From contig RCTD01000001.1 of the NCBI GenBank assembly GCA_014898415.1, positions 3,410,001 to 3,474,000 of the forward strand: a stretch of 64,000 nucleotides of DNA, in the 5' to 3' direction. The stretch's first letter is position 1. The number at the start of each line of letters is the position of its first letter. Shown here in pieces: positions 1 through 11,749 of the stretch. The position numbers were made by a program, and so were the translations under genes. The notes beneath the pieces were generated by a model that ran no database searches, had not been told where the DNA came from, and saw nothing but the letters and a program-made list of their open reading frames with translations. The DNA comes from Stromatinia cepivora (taxonomy: Eukaryota; Ascomycota; Leotiomycetes; Helotiales; Sclerotiniaceae).

Positions 1-186
1 GGGTTGAGTAAGCAGTTAGAAGAAGCTAAAGTGAAGGAAGCTCTAGCTATGAGTTTGTATGGTGAGAAGGACAAACTGCTGAGATGTGTCAAATTGCAAC
101 CTGAGCTAGTGAGGGGTGTTTTGGAGGATGCTCTTGATGATGGGTTGGTCTCATATGAAGCTTTGTCTGCTATAGGTATTGCATAA
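1..186 (+). CDS. 3' end of an unrecognised protein-coding gene
   Basis: The window opens inside an open frame that runs 61 codons to a TAA stop. The visible C-terminus is charged and probably helical: it starts with a Glu/Lys-rich stretch (QLEEAKVKEAL) and ends in SYEALSAIGIA. No intron signal is seen in this piece. I do not recognise the family. The gene is truncated by the window edge, so the start, length and domains cannot be judged. Codon use looks like that of neighbouring real genes, and the next gene lies in the same orientation more than 900 bp downstream. Confidence 0.55.
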   Translation, partial: GLSKQLEEAKVKEALAMSLYGEKDKLLRCVKLQPELVRGVLEDALDDGLVSYEALSAIGIA

Positions 187-1119
187 GAGCTGCTTGGTAC
201 CGCAGAGTCTTAGATATGGAACAGTATTGTGGTCTTAGCCTTTGACGGTACAAATAAAACTTTTCCGCTTGAATACTTGTCAAATGATCTGGACTTCAGT
301 CTGACTTAAAACTTCCTAATTTTCGAAAGACAGTGAATTTTGAAGAATAGTTGGATTACTGGACTATATCACAATTGTTTAAAGGTATGAATAATGATAT
401 TTATAGTCTTTAGGCCGAATGACCAATTAATTAATATGATTCCATGATAGCTTCTATTTCAATGATGTTGTTCATTATCTTTAACCCTTAAATTGGGGTT
501 TTGATTATCAACAGACTCAATTATCTAGGTTCCTGAAGAATGTTGAAACACATTGACATATAGAATATCCTCAAAATTCACTTCATCTCACTCTTCACAT
601 CCAAATCCCTGTACATTATCTCCATCGATCCTGCACGGACCTTCGATGCCTAAGGCTTGGTGACGGGAGTTCTAGTTTTCGCTTATGAATTTGTAAAATA
701 ATGGAGATTTGAACAGCTTCATGAATCGCCCACCATCAACATCCTCAAGAAAAATTCTTTTCGATATCTTCTTACATCTCAAAACACATTTACCTACATT
801 TTAGAAGCTTCTTTTTGTTCTTCTAATCAAATCCTCGCCATAATACTCGTAATATTGATCCCCAAATATTTAAAGCGGTCATCCTCTTCAGATTCCTCGA
901 ATACCTTCAACAAACATACCCAAATTTTCTAAAGTACACCGATTTTTGTGACAGGACCCTATTTTATTCTGTTCACTCAATCTTGAACTTTATTTAAAAA
1001 TATCTGCGACAGTTCACTTCAGCTGTTTCCAATCCTTTAACGACATCTCTCCGAGACCCCTCTATCTTCTAATTCTTGTAAGGTTGACAAAAGTCTTCCT
1101 TCCCCACCTTTCCAGAATC
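187..1119. other. Intergenic: 3' flank and promoter of the NTF2-RRM gene
   Basis: No convincing ORF is present. The distal part is AT-rich. The last ~100 bases before the next ATG are pyrimidine-rich, as is common for fungal leaders. A GTAAGG...TTTCCAG pair at about 1078-1115 could be a very short leader intron, but it is only ~38 bp. Confidence 0.5.
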
Positions 1120-2870
1120 ATGGCAACCAATGGTACCTTCAATCAACAAGATCAATACAAGACCACCGCCACCGAACAGTACCCAGCTACTTCAGGTGCC
1201 ACTGGCTCTTCAAGTGGAGGTGCTTCTGGTGGAGATCTATCCAAGGATGAGGTTGGATGGTACTTTGTTGAGCAGTATTACACTACTCTAAGCAAGTCTC
1301 CAGAAAAGCTCCACGTAAGTTTAATGATTGCTATTGTGGAAAATACATTTGCGCTAACATTTCATAGCTCTTCTATGGAAAGAAATCCCAATTCGTTTCT
1401 GGTCTTGAGGGAGCTCAAGCTCCAGTATCCGTCGGCCGAGCTGTAAGTTCTGCGCGCTGTGTTATTTGTAAATGTGACTAATTCTTTAAGGGTATCCAAG
1501 AACGTATCCGCGACCTCGACTTCCAGGACTGCAAAGTTCGTGTCACCAATGTCGATTCCCAATCTTCCTTTGACAACATTGTCATCCAAGTTATTGGTGA
1601 AACATCCAACAAGTCTGCCGAACCCAAGAAATTCGTCCAAACCTTCGTTTTAGCTCAACAACCTACCGGATATTTCGTTCTCAACGACGTCTTCAGATAC
1701 ATCAATGAGGAGGTTGAAGAAGAGCAAGTTGAAGCTACTGAGGTCAAGGAGGAGTCTGCGCCTGCACAATTAGTCGACGATGTTGAAATGCCTGCTGCAC
1801 CGGCTGCTGTCGAGGAGTCCGCAACTCCAGAAACTACTTTGGACGCCGATGTAGTTGACAAGAAGTTGGAAGAGACCATCGAGGCCGAGCCCGCCACTGC
1901 CGAACCAACTACAAATGGAGACTCAGCTGAGGCTACTGCTACCGAAGTTGAGGAGAAGCCAGAAGAGCCAAAGGTTGAGGAGAAAGTTCCTACACCAGAG
2001 GAAATTGAGGAGGCTGTTGATGAGGAAGTCAAGGAACCAGAAAAGCCAAAGGATCCTGTTCCAACACCAGAACTCTCCAGACAACCTTCTGCCACCAAAC
2101 CCGCTCCAGTTCAACCAGCCACCCCAGCTAAGCAATTGAGTTGGGCAGCTCGCATTGCAGCTTCAGCTGGCCCAGCACCGAAACCCGCTGTTCCAGTTGT
2201 GCAACCAAAGGCTGCCGCTCCAGCTGCACAAAAGCCCGCTGCCACTCAACCAGTTAAGCAACCAACTACCCCTGCAACCACCGCTGCTACTCCAGCAGCT
2301 GAGAAGAAGGAAAACTCACCAACAGGCTCTGCTGGATGGCAAACTGCTGGAAGTGATGCTAAGCGACAAAACAGACCACAATCAATCTCCCAACAACCAA
2401 CAGAAGATAAGGGAACTTTGGGATATGTTCGCAATGTCAACGCTTCAGTCAAGGATGATGAATTGCGCTCAGTTTTGAGCTCTTTTGGCGAGTTGGTCTA
2501 CTTCGACATCAACCGTGCTAAGGTATGCCATATTATTTTCGTTCCATGATCATAACTGATTTACTTCTAGAACTGCGCTTTTGTCGAATACGCCAATGCC
2601 TCCGGTTACCAAGCAGCAGCTCAGGCCAACCCCCACAAGATTGGTGAAGAAACCATCTATGTTGAGCCACGCCGACCAAAGTCTACTGCATACGGTGGTA
2701 ATGGTTATTCTGGCGGTGGACGTGGTGGAATGAACCAACGTCCCCGTGGTGGATTCGAACAAGGTCGTCCTGGCAATCAACCTGGCCGTGGCAACTTTGG
2801 AGCAAACCGTGGACGTGGAGGTGCCAATGGACCAAGAGGAGGTCGTAGTGGTGCCGGCCAAACAGCTTAA
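1120..2870 (+). CDS. NTF2-like and RRM domain protein (G3BP / Nxt3 / Bre5 family)
   Basis: Four exons (1120-1314, 1368-1442, 1491-2522, 2571-2870) give 533 residues. The N-terminus carries an NTF2-like domain at about 45-165 (DEVGWYFVEQYYTTLSKSPE, then LFYGKKSQFVSG and QPTGYFVLNDVFRYI). A long Pro/Ala/Glu-rich low-complexity centre follows. An RRM lies near 405-480 (GTLGYVRNVNASVKDDELRS; NCAFVEYANA) and the tail is RGG-rich (GGRGGMNQRPRGG). This order is diagnostic of G3BP-type proteins. Known members bind RNA, nucleate stress granules and act as cofactor of the Ubp3/USP10 deubiquitinase; I infer the same role here. The intron inside the RRM sits directly after the RNP2-proximal strand. ATG 1120 was chosen over the upstream open frame because it is the first ATG in it. 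Confidence 0.9.
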
Positions 2871-4594
2871 ATGCAAATTTCAACAAAAACTCCATAAGTC
2901 AAAACGTCGCATTCAATACCCACAATCATCAGAGTATGAAACCTTCGACGATGTATCATATTCAGTCACCTTGGCTACGAGACCCAAGATCCTTCCACCT
3001 TGTACTTTACTTGATCACGAAAATTTCTCGAACCCTTCCTTTCACGTTCATGTTTTTAGGACAGCAAAAGTTCAGCAATTTGATTATTGGCTCATACTTT
3101 ATGCGGTATCATATGGTATATTGAATGGGTTTATGCTTTTCTTTTTAACGTTAAAAAATCTGAGGATGGATTGGGTGCACCTTTCTTTTTACGGGCCACA
3201 AAATTTATGCAATTTATGATGTACTTTTTTGTCTGGTCTTTGTGGTATTGCAAGAATCTGATTTCCCGCACGTTTGATATGCTCTTTTGCCATATTACCT
3301 ATTCTTCATTTTCCTTCTCTCTTTAAGTTATAATGCATAGCATGTTCTGATGATTACGGATGGATGGTGGGGCGTGGAGTGTAGGGTTGGTAATGGAAAA
3401 TTATGTGGTGGGCCTATAGGGTTGAGGGTTGAAATGATGATGAATGGATTGTCCGGATGGAATAACATGGGTTGATTGATGACGGATGGCTGGATACTCC
3501 GGTGTGTAGGCAGGGAAAAGGGTATATGAATTGATAGTGGATGTGAACAACTTTGGCTACTTGCAACTTGCAACTTGCTTGCTAGTGATATTATGGAGGA
3601 GAGTAGATAGAGAGTAGATAGGGTGGGAATGAATGCAAAAGAAAAAACCATAAGAAATATTAAATATTAAATAAGATAAAAGATAAATGATAAAAGAGAT
3701 CCAATGTGTGAAAAAGTAAGATCTTATCATGTATTGTGCAAGGAGATAAATGAGATTCAAAATGAGTGTGTATAGATAGGTAGTAAGAGTAGAGAAAGGC
3801 AAGACATTAGCAGAGGATGAATACATATGATCATTAGAAAGAAATGGAGCATAGGGAATACCTAATAATATATTGACTATATCATTTATTATTCTCATCT
3901 AATGATTCCCTATACCCTCCCTACCTCACCTACCTAATTAACGCGTACTATCTTTCATCTATTTACAATATCATCGAAAGAAAAAAAACCTCAAGCACGA
4001 ACAAAATTCTAAGTCTTGCAAGGTTGAAAAAGTTCATGGATTCAACTTTTGATTTCTGAGGTTGGTTATTTCTGATCAGGTATGTATGTATGGATGTGGA
4101 TGGGTATTTGTATTTTGGTATTAATATTATATCTGCTAAGATCTTATATACGCTGTGCTCGAAGTATACCTAGTATACCTAGTATGTATACAAAAAGCTC
4201 TTTTTTGTTCAATGATCGCTGTGCACTTACTTGATAATGTAGTGATTCGATTCGATTCTGTTTCGCTGATGTCAATATCGAGCTATTCAAACAAATATAT
4301 ATATTGATTGGTTGGTTGGTTGGATGTCGAAATATCGAGTATCGAGTATTAAGTTGAGAGAGATGTTGATCTTGATGTTGATATTGGTTGGGCTGTGATA
4401 TCCAATTTCATTGCCCATTTGACGCTGATCCAAATGTAACTTCGCTACATGAACGTCTTTAAGCCCACGAACTGATCGATGGCTTAACCTCACAGAATCG
4501 ATCCCTCTTAATTCTTCTCACATCATTCGCTCCAAATCCGGGACGAGCCAACATTATTCCAGACATTGCAAAAACTCGCAAAATACCATTCCAC
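2871..4594. other. Convergent intergenic region
   Basis: This holds the 3' UTR of the NTF2-RRM gene and that of the large zinc-knuckle gene on the other strand. It has several short low-complexity runs, including (GGTT)n at about 4306-4325 and a repeated TATACCTAG near 4160-4185. The ORFs in it have no domain-like content. Confidence 0.5.
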
Positions 4595-7500
4595 TCAAAC
4601 AGCATCAGGACCAGCATTCTCATTCGAAGAAACACCATCAGAGCCTAAAATAACAGCCGCATTATCAGGACTCGCGCCACACCACAAGCAACATGTATTC
4701 GTGGCAAAATTCCAATAATCACACCTGTTAGATCCGCATTTCCAGTCACCGGTATAGAAAGGTACGATAGATCCATCATCTCTCATTGCGCCGGGAGGAT
4801 GAGTAGGACTTGGATGTTTTCTTTCTAGCATATTCTTGTCTTCTTCTTCTGAAATACTTCTCTGCTCCATCTCATTATCTATTGCTGGAGTCGGGAATGT
4901 ACTAGTATCCTGGCGCGGGGTGGATACACATTCGCCTTCCATTCCATGGTTGGGATTGTTGTCAGATATCGCAGCGCTATGGTTAGTTCCTTGAATTAGA
5001 GGATTGAAAACGCTCTCTGGACATTCGTATGTAACGTGTCCTACTTCATTGCATTGCCAACAGATAATGTTTTCACATTCATCTGCCCACGAGCTGTGTA
5101 CTTCTTGAATGGCTGGATTAGGGTTAGATATTGTGGCATTTGCATTTGCTTTTGCATCATCTTGATTAGAAGAACTTTCTGAGAATGAATCGAGTTCGAA
5201 CGAATCGGGTGGGTTTAAGGCTGGGGATTTCATCGTATCATTTTCATCGTCGCTTAATCGAAAATCGTCTGGATGTGGATGGTGAAATGAAATATCAAAA
5301 TCATCCGGCTGGGGAAGTTCAAATGAAAAACCCGTATCACTTAAAACTTCAACAGAAGAATTTGCAATAGACAATGTTCTCGATGATGCTTTAGATGACC
5401 CGGTAGAATTATGAGCGATACCTATTTGAGGAACTGCGATTGGAGGAACCAGTAAAGACTGTATTTGAACTGGTACGGAGGCACCAGAGGATAGAGCACG
5501 TCGCTTTTCGCGTCTTCGCAGAGTTCGGGTTTCTTTTTGCTGCAAATTTGTAGAGCGTGGGCTGGTTGATCGACTGATATTGTCACGGAGATCCACATCT
5601 TCCGCATACGGATTTGGTGGCGTTGAAGAACATCTTCTAGTTGAGCCTTCCGGGTACTCCGTCGGCGGGAACAGCAATTGTTGATTGTTCAGAACCGGAC
5701 TGTGCAATGGCGATGCCTGTTTTGGCTTTATGTCCTGTGATTTAGGGGGCACGCTACTACTACTTGAGCTCTCTTGAATTCCTTCGAGTACAACGCTCAA
5801 TTTTGGAGAGCGTGAATTGAGTTGATTTAGCCGTGACTTAGGGGATCCAGCAATTAGAGGATTTTGAGTCCTAGCTTCATACGAGAAAGTGCCCATGGAT
5901 CCTGAAGATATTCGCCTCTTATTAAGCGAGTTGGGGTTAGAAGATAGTCGGGATTCAACGTCTGATGTAGAGGAGAGTTTTCTCTTTGCGGGTGGTACAT
6001 AGGCATTGGTGTTTCCCGTTTGTAATGACGGCGACGGTTTGATGTCAGAAGAAGATGGGATCCTTCTCTTTTGCGGTGGTACATATGCAGAAGAAGTTGA
6101 TTGCTGTTCCACAGATGAAAGAGCACCTGTTTCATGGAAGACTTCCCCAGAGCCGGAAGCTTTTGATGCGGGGTTGGAGGTAGACGTCGATTCGTTCTTC
6201 ACAACAGGAGAAGATTGAATATCATTCAACGACGAGTCTTCATCTTGAATTTCATAAACAGGAGGCGGCAACTTTGACTTAAGAACTTTAAAGCTAGCTT
6301 TTGCATCCTGACTAGCTTTCCTAAGGCCGGAAGCTATATGGGCATAGCTTGTGGATGATTCCGACTCATCGCTTGCTACAGGTTGTGCTTCTTCCATTGC
6401 AATCACTATCGGAAACGGATCTTGACTTTTAACAACAGTAGGTTTCTTGGAAACTTCTAACTTGGTGCTTGAGGCAGATTGTGCTTCCATTGCACTTAAT
6501 ATCGGAAACGGAGCTGGAGTTTTAACGACAGTAGGTTCCTTGGGGTGTTCTAATTTGGTGCTTGCTTCAGGTTGTGCTTCTTCTGTTTCAGTCAGTGGAG
6601 GAAATGGATCTTGACTTTCAACAACAGTAGATTCCTTGGAAGATTCTAACTTGGGTGATATTGGTTCTTGCACAACCTTTTTAGCATACGATATTTCTGG
6701 AGCTCGATTGATGACATCAGAGCTTGATAGCTCGTCCTGAGAACTCATGACAGGCCATTGTTCCTGTGCTGAAGGTACCTTACGGGTTTCATGACGCTGC
6801 TCTGTTGGAGCTTCTAAGTCGGGTGTTTTCTCTCCGACCTTTTCAGCATATGACATCGTTAAAACTTGTTTGGTGAAGTTAGAGTTTAGTTCTTTTGCTT
6901 CTGAACTCATGGCAGGCCATTCTTCCTGTACTTTAGGTATAATGAGGGTTCCGCGATGCTGCTGCTCTGGCGGAGCTTTTGGCTTGGGTGGCATTTGCCC
7001 AGCTTTTTCAGCATATGACATTACTGGAGCTTCCTTGACGACATCAGAGTTTAGTTCTTTTGCTTCTGAACTCGTGGAAGGAAATTCATTCTGTACTTCA
7101 GGTACAATATTTATTTCGCGACGCTGCTGCTCTGGCGGATTTTTTGACCTGGGTAGCATTTGCCCAGCTTTTTCAGCATAGGACATTGTTGAACTTCCTT
7201 TGGTGATACCAGTACTTGCTTTTTTATCCTGGGAACTCGTTGACGGCCATTCTTCCTGTTTTGACGAGACTTTTTTGTTTCTGCGATATTCTCTTAGAGG
7301 CTCCAACTTCGGTGGTACATGCGCAGCCTTTCCGGCGTAAGAGTCTGCTGGGACTCGGCGTTTAGATTCAACAGCTTTCGTTTGAACATTATTCACTTGA
7401 CTAGGCAAGGGCGGTAGTGAGTCGATTGAAGACGAGGGAGTGACCGATGACTTCAATTGTGCAGCAGTAGATGGTTGTCCTACTTCAGATCCAGGGCTGC

Positions 7501-10098
7501 TTCCTGGTTTTCTTTTCTGTTTGGCTTGTGCAAATCTGGAATTATGGCTCTTTTGGATTTTATGTATCATCCGGGTAATATGTGATTTTGGACGATTAGA
7601 GTTTTGGCGTTCGCGCAACCTTTCCAATTCCGCCTTCTTTTCTCCTTTCTTCCCAACTTGCTGAAGCTGTTTGGTGGTTAGAGTCTCTGTTCTTTTCTCA
7701 AAACCTTCGATTTCCTTAATCTCTCTCTGCAACTCTAATATCTCTTTCTCTAATGTCTTCTGTTCCTTCGAGAGCGCAACCTTATATTGTACACTACCTG
7801 CCAATTTTTCTTCCGTGGGTTTACTTGGGTCGCTTGATGAAGCAGCTGTATTGACGGGGACACTGGATAGGTCTTTTGCTAGAGGTAATAGACCTTTCCA
7901 GTTATAAGAACTACGATTGCGTCTGTAGTTTTGTTCATAGGTACGATACATATCTTGATTGTCTGAATGCCTGTTGAGGATGTTGCTGTTTTGATTTGCT
8001 GTATCCTTCGGCTCCATAGTGCGATTCGATATTGCCTCAAGATACTTGGGAGATTCTGGAAGTGGCGCTTCTATAAACGGCGTTTCTGAAGGCGGCGATC
8101 CCTGCGGCGGCATATAATGCAAAGCATGAAATGAAGAATATGCGAAATCGCGGAAATCGGTGCAAGATGTGGTCCTCTCATTGTCCAGAATAACGAAGGG
8201 TTCAGGAGACAATGAGAACCTGCGGCGGTAAACGCCAAACCAAATTTTCAGAATTTCCTCTTTTTCACTCAAGGTCGCGATTTCTTCAAGAATAGCATCC
8301 CGTAGGCTCACGCCATTTTGTTGCATGGTCTCAAAATGTGCAAGCCTTAGAACTTGGTTTAACAACCTCCTAATTCTTTCCTTAAGTTCCATTTCATCAT
8401 CATAGGAAGCATGAAGCTCCTGTAGATAACGATCGAGTCTTTCTTCCAAGTCCATCTGTCTCGCTTTCTTCGTCTTAATCGTTTTTGCCTCCTCAAGAAG
8501 CAAAGCCTCCCCTCTAGCTTCCTTCATCTCTAAATCCGCAATATAATCAAGGCGTCTGGCTAGAGTCAATATGTCACGCCGCTCTTCTAGCATCTCTGGT
8601 GAGATTTGACTGCTCAGATTTAGAAGTTCATCGAACTTTTGACCTAGGAGGGTTGAATTTTGGTCCAAGCGCTTGCGAAATCTTTCCAATCTACGTAGAT
8701 GGTCTACAGTGCGTGGATGTTCCAAATCTTCTTCAACAAGTTTTTTTAGTTTTGATTCCTCTCCTTGACTCATGTCTTGGACCGTTTGCCCTGGATAAGC
8801 TTGAGAGGGAATTGTATCAGGATTATCCCACGCCGGATCATAAACTGAATTATTCTCTGGCCGGCCACTGTTACCATATGAGGTTCCAAGTTTACTTGCT
8901 TGCTTAATAGAGAATTCATATGTCCATGGACGCCTCGACTGATTCCAAAAATCAGGTATCTCGCGGAAATCCTGTGCCCAACGAATTGGAGGACGATTAT
9001 GTCTGAGCTAACCTCAAGAAGTCAGCTATGTGTTCCCAATGTGATCAAAGATTGATCATCTATACCGAGACTAGATAACGTAAATATGACGTCCATATAT
9101 TTTTCTTTTGTCTAGGACAGTGTTCGAATAAATGCGTCGTGGTGTTGCATCGAGGACAACCTGAGATGAAACCGAATTTATCCACGGGACCCATGCAGAA
9201 GTGCAAGAGGTGATCTTCTGCATCGCAGTTTGCACAACGGTCCTCTCTTTCCTGTCGCCCAGGTATGTCAATATGATCTCCATTGTTGGCACGTGGTTTG
9301 TATGGAAATGGAGATTTCTTGGCATCGGCAACCGCATGAGGCTCATCCTTGATATCATGGTTCGCACCATCGTCAAGGCCATCAAACTGCGATGTTGTTT
9401 TAGCTGTAACAAGTTCATTGTCTGATGGCGTAGGAGCATGCAATGGTGCAACTGGTGGTTGAAATGTAGAAGGGAGTGAAACGATTGGTTTTTGGCCTGA
9501 TTGTTCTGTTGGCAAAGATTTTAATGGACCTAGTGGAACGACTTCTTCTTGTGATGCATTCTGTTCTATCGGCAATGGATGTGCACGGCTTACTGAACTT
9601 GAAGTAAAATCTGAAGCAAAACGGCGAGCAGAGCATGTTGCGGTAGCTGAGGAGCTTCGGGCTTTTCTTGGCCGTGGTGCTTCAACAATATCATCTAAAT
9701 ACATTGGAGTATCATCAGCTAAAGTGAGTCCAGGAGACGACGGTGGCTCCTCCGGAAGCGTTGTGGTTTGGTAACTTTGGTTCTGGGCCTCGTGATCAAT
9801 GGGTGGTTCCCTGGGGTTTCCTGTGGGTATACTCGCTAGGAAAGCTTCATTGGGCCCTAGATCGAAGTTAGTATGCACGGCGAATTTCTTTGGGCGTGTT
9901 TAACTGACAGAAATATTTCCATGTCTCAACTTGAGCACTCAATGGTAGAAAGCATTGAGGTATATTCGATCCATCGCTTTGGAGCCGGTCAAGTATAGAC
10001 CCATACCGGCTATAGAAGGATTTGTATGGTATTCCTTGCGTGTGTGCTTTGCGGCCCATTACCTCCAGTTCACACATGTGATTATTATGACCGTTCAT
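4595..10098 (-). CDS. Large zinc-knuckle / RanBP2-finger protein with internal repeats
   Basis: Three exons join in frame: 10098-9909, 9856-9066 and 9007-4595, 1797 residues. The 52-bp intron has a perfect TACTAAC branch site; the 58-bp one has GCTGAC. Two CCHC knuckles lie near the end of exon 2 (CANCDAEDHLLHFC, CPRCNTTTHLFEHC) and a third sits near the C-terminus (CWQCNEVGHVTYEC). A RanBP2-type finger follows (W-x-C-x4-C-x3-N-x6-C-x2-C). After about residue 405 there is a charged coiled-coil stretch, then a basic segment, then five ~55-residue repeats carrying SYAEKAGQ and EWPxxSS, then three shorter DPFP repeats, and two AYVPPxKR motifs. Most of the rest is Ser-rich and disordered. The fingers suggest RNA or ubiquitin-related binding, but I know no characterised orthologue. 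The start codon is the least certain point. The gene is divergent from the gene at 10497. Confidence 0.75.
6660..7350 (-). repeat. Five tandem ~55-codon repeats inside the zinc-knuckle gene
   Basis: The core SYAxKA recurs at about 7338, 7168, 7003, 6842 and 6683, a spacing of 159-170 bp, each time with a Pro/Glu-rich linker and an [EN][EQ][WF]P-x-x-SS block. A second set of three ~32-codon repeats with [DA]PFP and TVVxxxxPFP follows at about 6640-6400. The copies have diverged, so this is an old in-frame duplication. Confidence 0.75.
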
Positions 10099-10496
10099 AT
10101 CGATATTTGATGTATGAAATATGTTTGAAGAATAGTTTTGATATTGAATAGAATTGTTGGCGCCAAATGATACATGCTTGAAGAATGATATTGATTTGAA
10201 AAAGAATTCTAGGCGTTGATTGTTGCATAAGATAGGTGTAAATGGTTGGCTCTTGCCATGTATCCTGTTGAAGTTTTAGCAAGCGCGAGTATCCCCTTTC
10301 CCCACTTACTGCAAGTAACTTAGACGGCTATTTCTTTTCCTGTTGAGATAAATCACATATCTTTAGAGTATTATCAAACTTCTCAACATCAGTTATAGCC
10401 AACATTCGTTCTATCAATTCAACGGGAACATTCGCTTAAATTCGCCTTCTTACATTCTTAGATCATAGCCTAGTTCTATGTTCCACCAATATCAAA
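10099..10496. promoter_or_regulatory. Divergent promoter region of two genes
   Basis: A 398-bp gap separates the start codons of the zinc-knuckle gene (minus) and the acidic protein gene (plus), so both promoters must lie here. A short minus-strand ORF (10085-10282) overlaps it but has no recognisable content. I see no clear TATA box. Confidence 0.4.
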
Positions 10497-11348
10497 ATGC
10501 CATCCTTCGCTGAACTTCTCAAGAAATCATCTGGAACATCGAGCAGAGACCATGTCTCTCCTATCCGTCCTGCCCGAGGATTGAGTGAACTCCATTTGGA
10601 AAATCACAAATTGCCAGATAGTATTAGTAACCTCAGCTTAAACCCGATGTCTACTTCCAAGGCGAAATCAGGAATGGCAGGAGCAATCGCTGACTCCAGC
10701 TATTGTAGTCTGGATTTGGGGTACTCTAATGGAAATGATAGCAATGTTTATGCTTCCCACCATGATTCTGAAAAGAGATGGCAGTCTGAAATCAATGACT
10801 CGGGTCGTACAGACAAGGGTCGCCGTCTAGACTTATTAGCTGAGATCGATCTCGATAATGGCCGGCTGGAATATTTGCAATCAAGACGCAGTGATCTGTC
10901 GGGAATCCAAGAAGTAGTGGAGGAGGAGGAGGAATTGTATAATTCGGAGGAAAATTCTCTCGAAGCTTTTATGGCATTGTTCGACGTTGATATGGACAAT
11001 CGTCGTAACAAGCTTCAACTCAATGTCTCTAATATTACACTAAAGGAAGACGACTCCGACGATAGACTTGAACTCGTCGATTCGCGCTGTGCTCTCCTAG
11101 CACCTTCCGGTACCCGATGGTCAGCTACAAATCTGGCTGAAGATAATGAGCAATTTTCGGCATCTGCTTTGATCAAAAGATTGACCACATTGAAGAAACA
11201 TCAAGAGAGCGAAAAGGGACTGCGGAGGAGATTGATGATAAAGATGAATCACAGACGTGAAGACTGGAGGGTTTTCAGCAGGTCAAAAATGGGTATCAGT
11301 AGATCTGCAAGGAAACATATGGAACTGAGAACGAAGGCAGAGACATAG
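10497..11348 (+). CDS. Hypothetical protein with acidic central segment
   Basis: A single exon of 283 residues beginning MPSFAELLKKSSGTSSRDH. The N-terminal third is Ser/Asn-rich. The centre has a strongly acidic run (EVVEEEEELYNSEENSLEAF), and the C-terminus is basic (KRLTTLKKHQES, RRRLMIKMNHRRED). No signal peptide or membrane segment is visible, and no domain is recognised. The ATG follows AATATCAAA, a reasonable fungal start context. The charge asymmetry would suit a nuclear or scaffold protein, but that is only inference. Confidence 0.6.
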   Translation: MPSFAELLKKSSGTSSRDHVSPIRPARGLSELHLENHKLPDSISNLSLNPMSTSKAKSGMAGAIADSSYCSLDLGYSNGNDSNVYASHHDSEKRWQSEINDSGRTDKGRRLDLLAEIDLDNGRLEYLQSRRSDLSGIQEVVEEEEELYNSEENSLEAFMALFDVDMDNRRNKLQLNVSNITLKEDDSDDRLELVDSRCALLAPSGTRWSATNLAEDNEQFSASALIKRLTTLKKHQESEKGLRRRLMIKMNHRREDWRVFSRSKMGISRSARKHMELRTKAET

Positions 11349-11749
11349 ATATGGCAGCAGATCATACGTCAGTTTGTGAGGCAAAGGATTGAGTATGATA
11401 TATCAGTCCTTTCAGCGATACTCAAGGTATTGATAGCGTTGTATAAACTACCTACTTCGACGAAGTACCCCGAAGCGAATGAGAAGGCCAGTTGGGCTAT
11501 TGGATTGTCAAACCCGGATTAGAATATTGAAAAGTGAGAGGGTTGGGTATACTTTGTATGAATTTAATTTTGAATTCGAACGAAGGTCAGAAATTCTTCG
11601 GGAGGCCCAATGTTTCTGTGGATAAACCCCGGCATGAAAAAGATGCTGAATCCCTCTTTGCTACAACTCTCTCCCACCTGTTTTGTCCCACCGTCGCTCA
11701 TTATAATAATCAATCTTCCCCAAACACCCAAAAACTCCATCATATGAAG
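11349..11749. other. Convergent intergenic region
   Basis: 3' flanks of the acidic-protein gene and the dehydrogenase gene. Only short ORFs without domain content are present. Confidence 0.5.
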
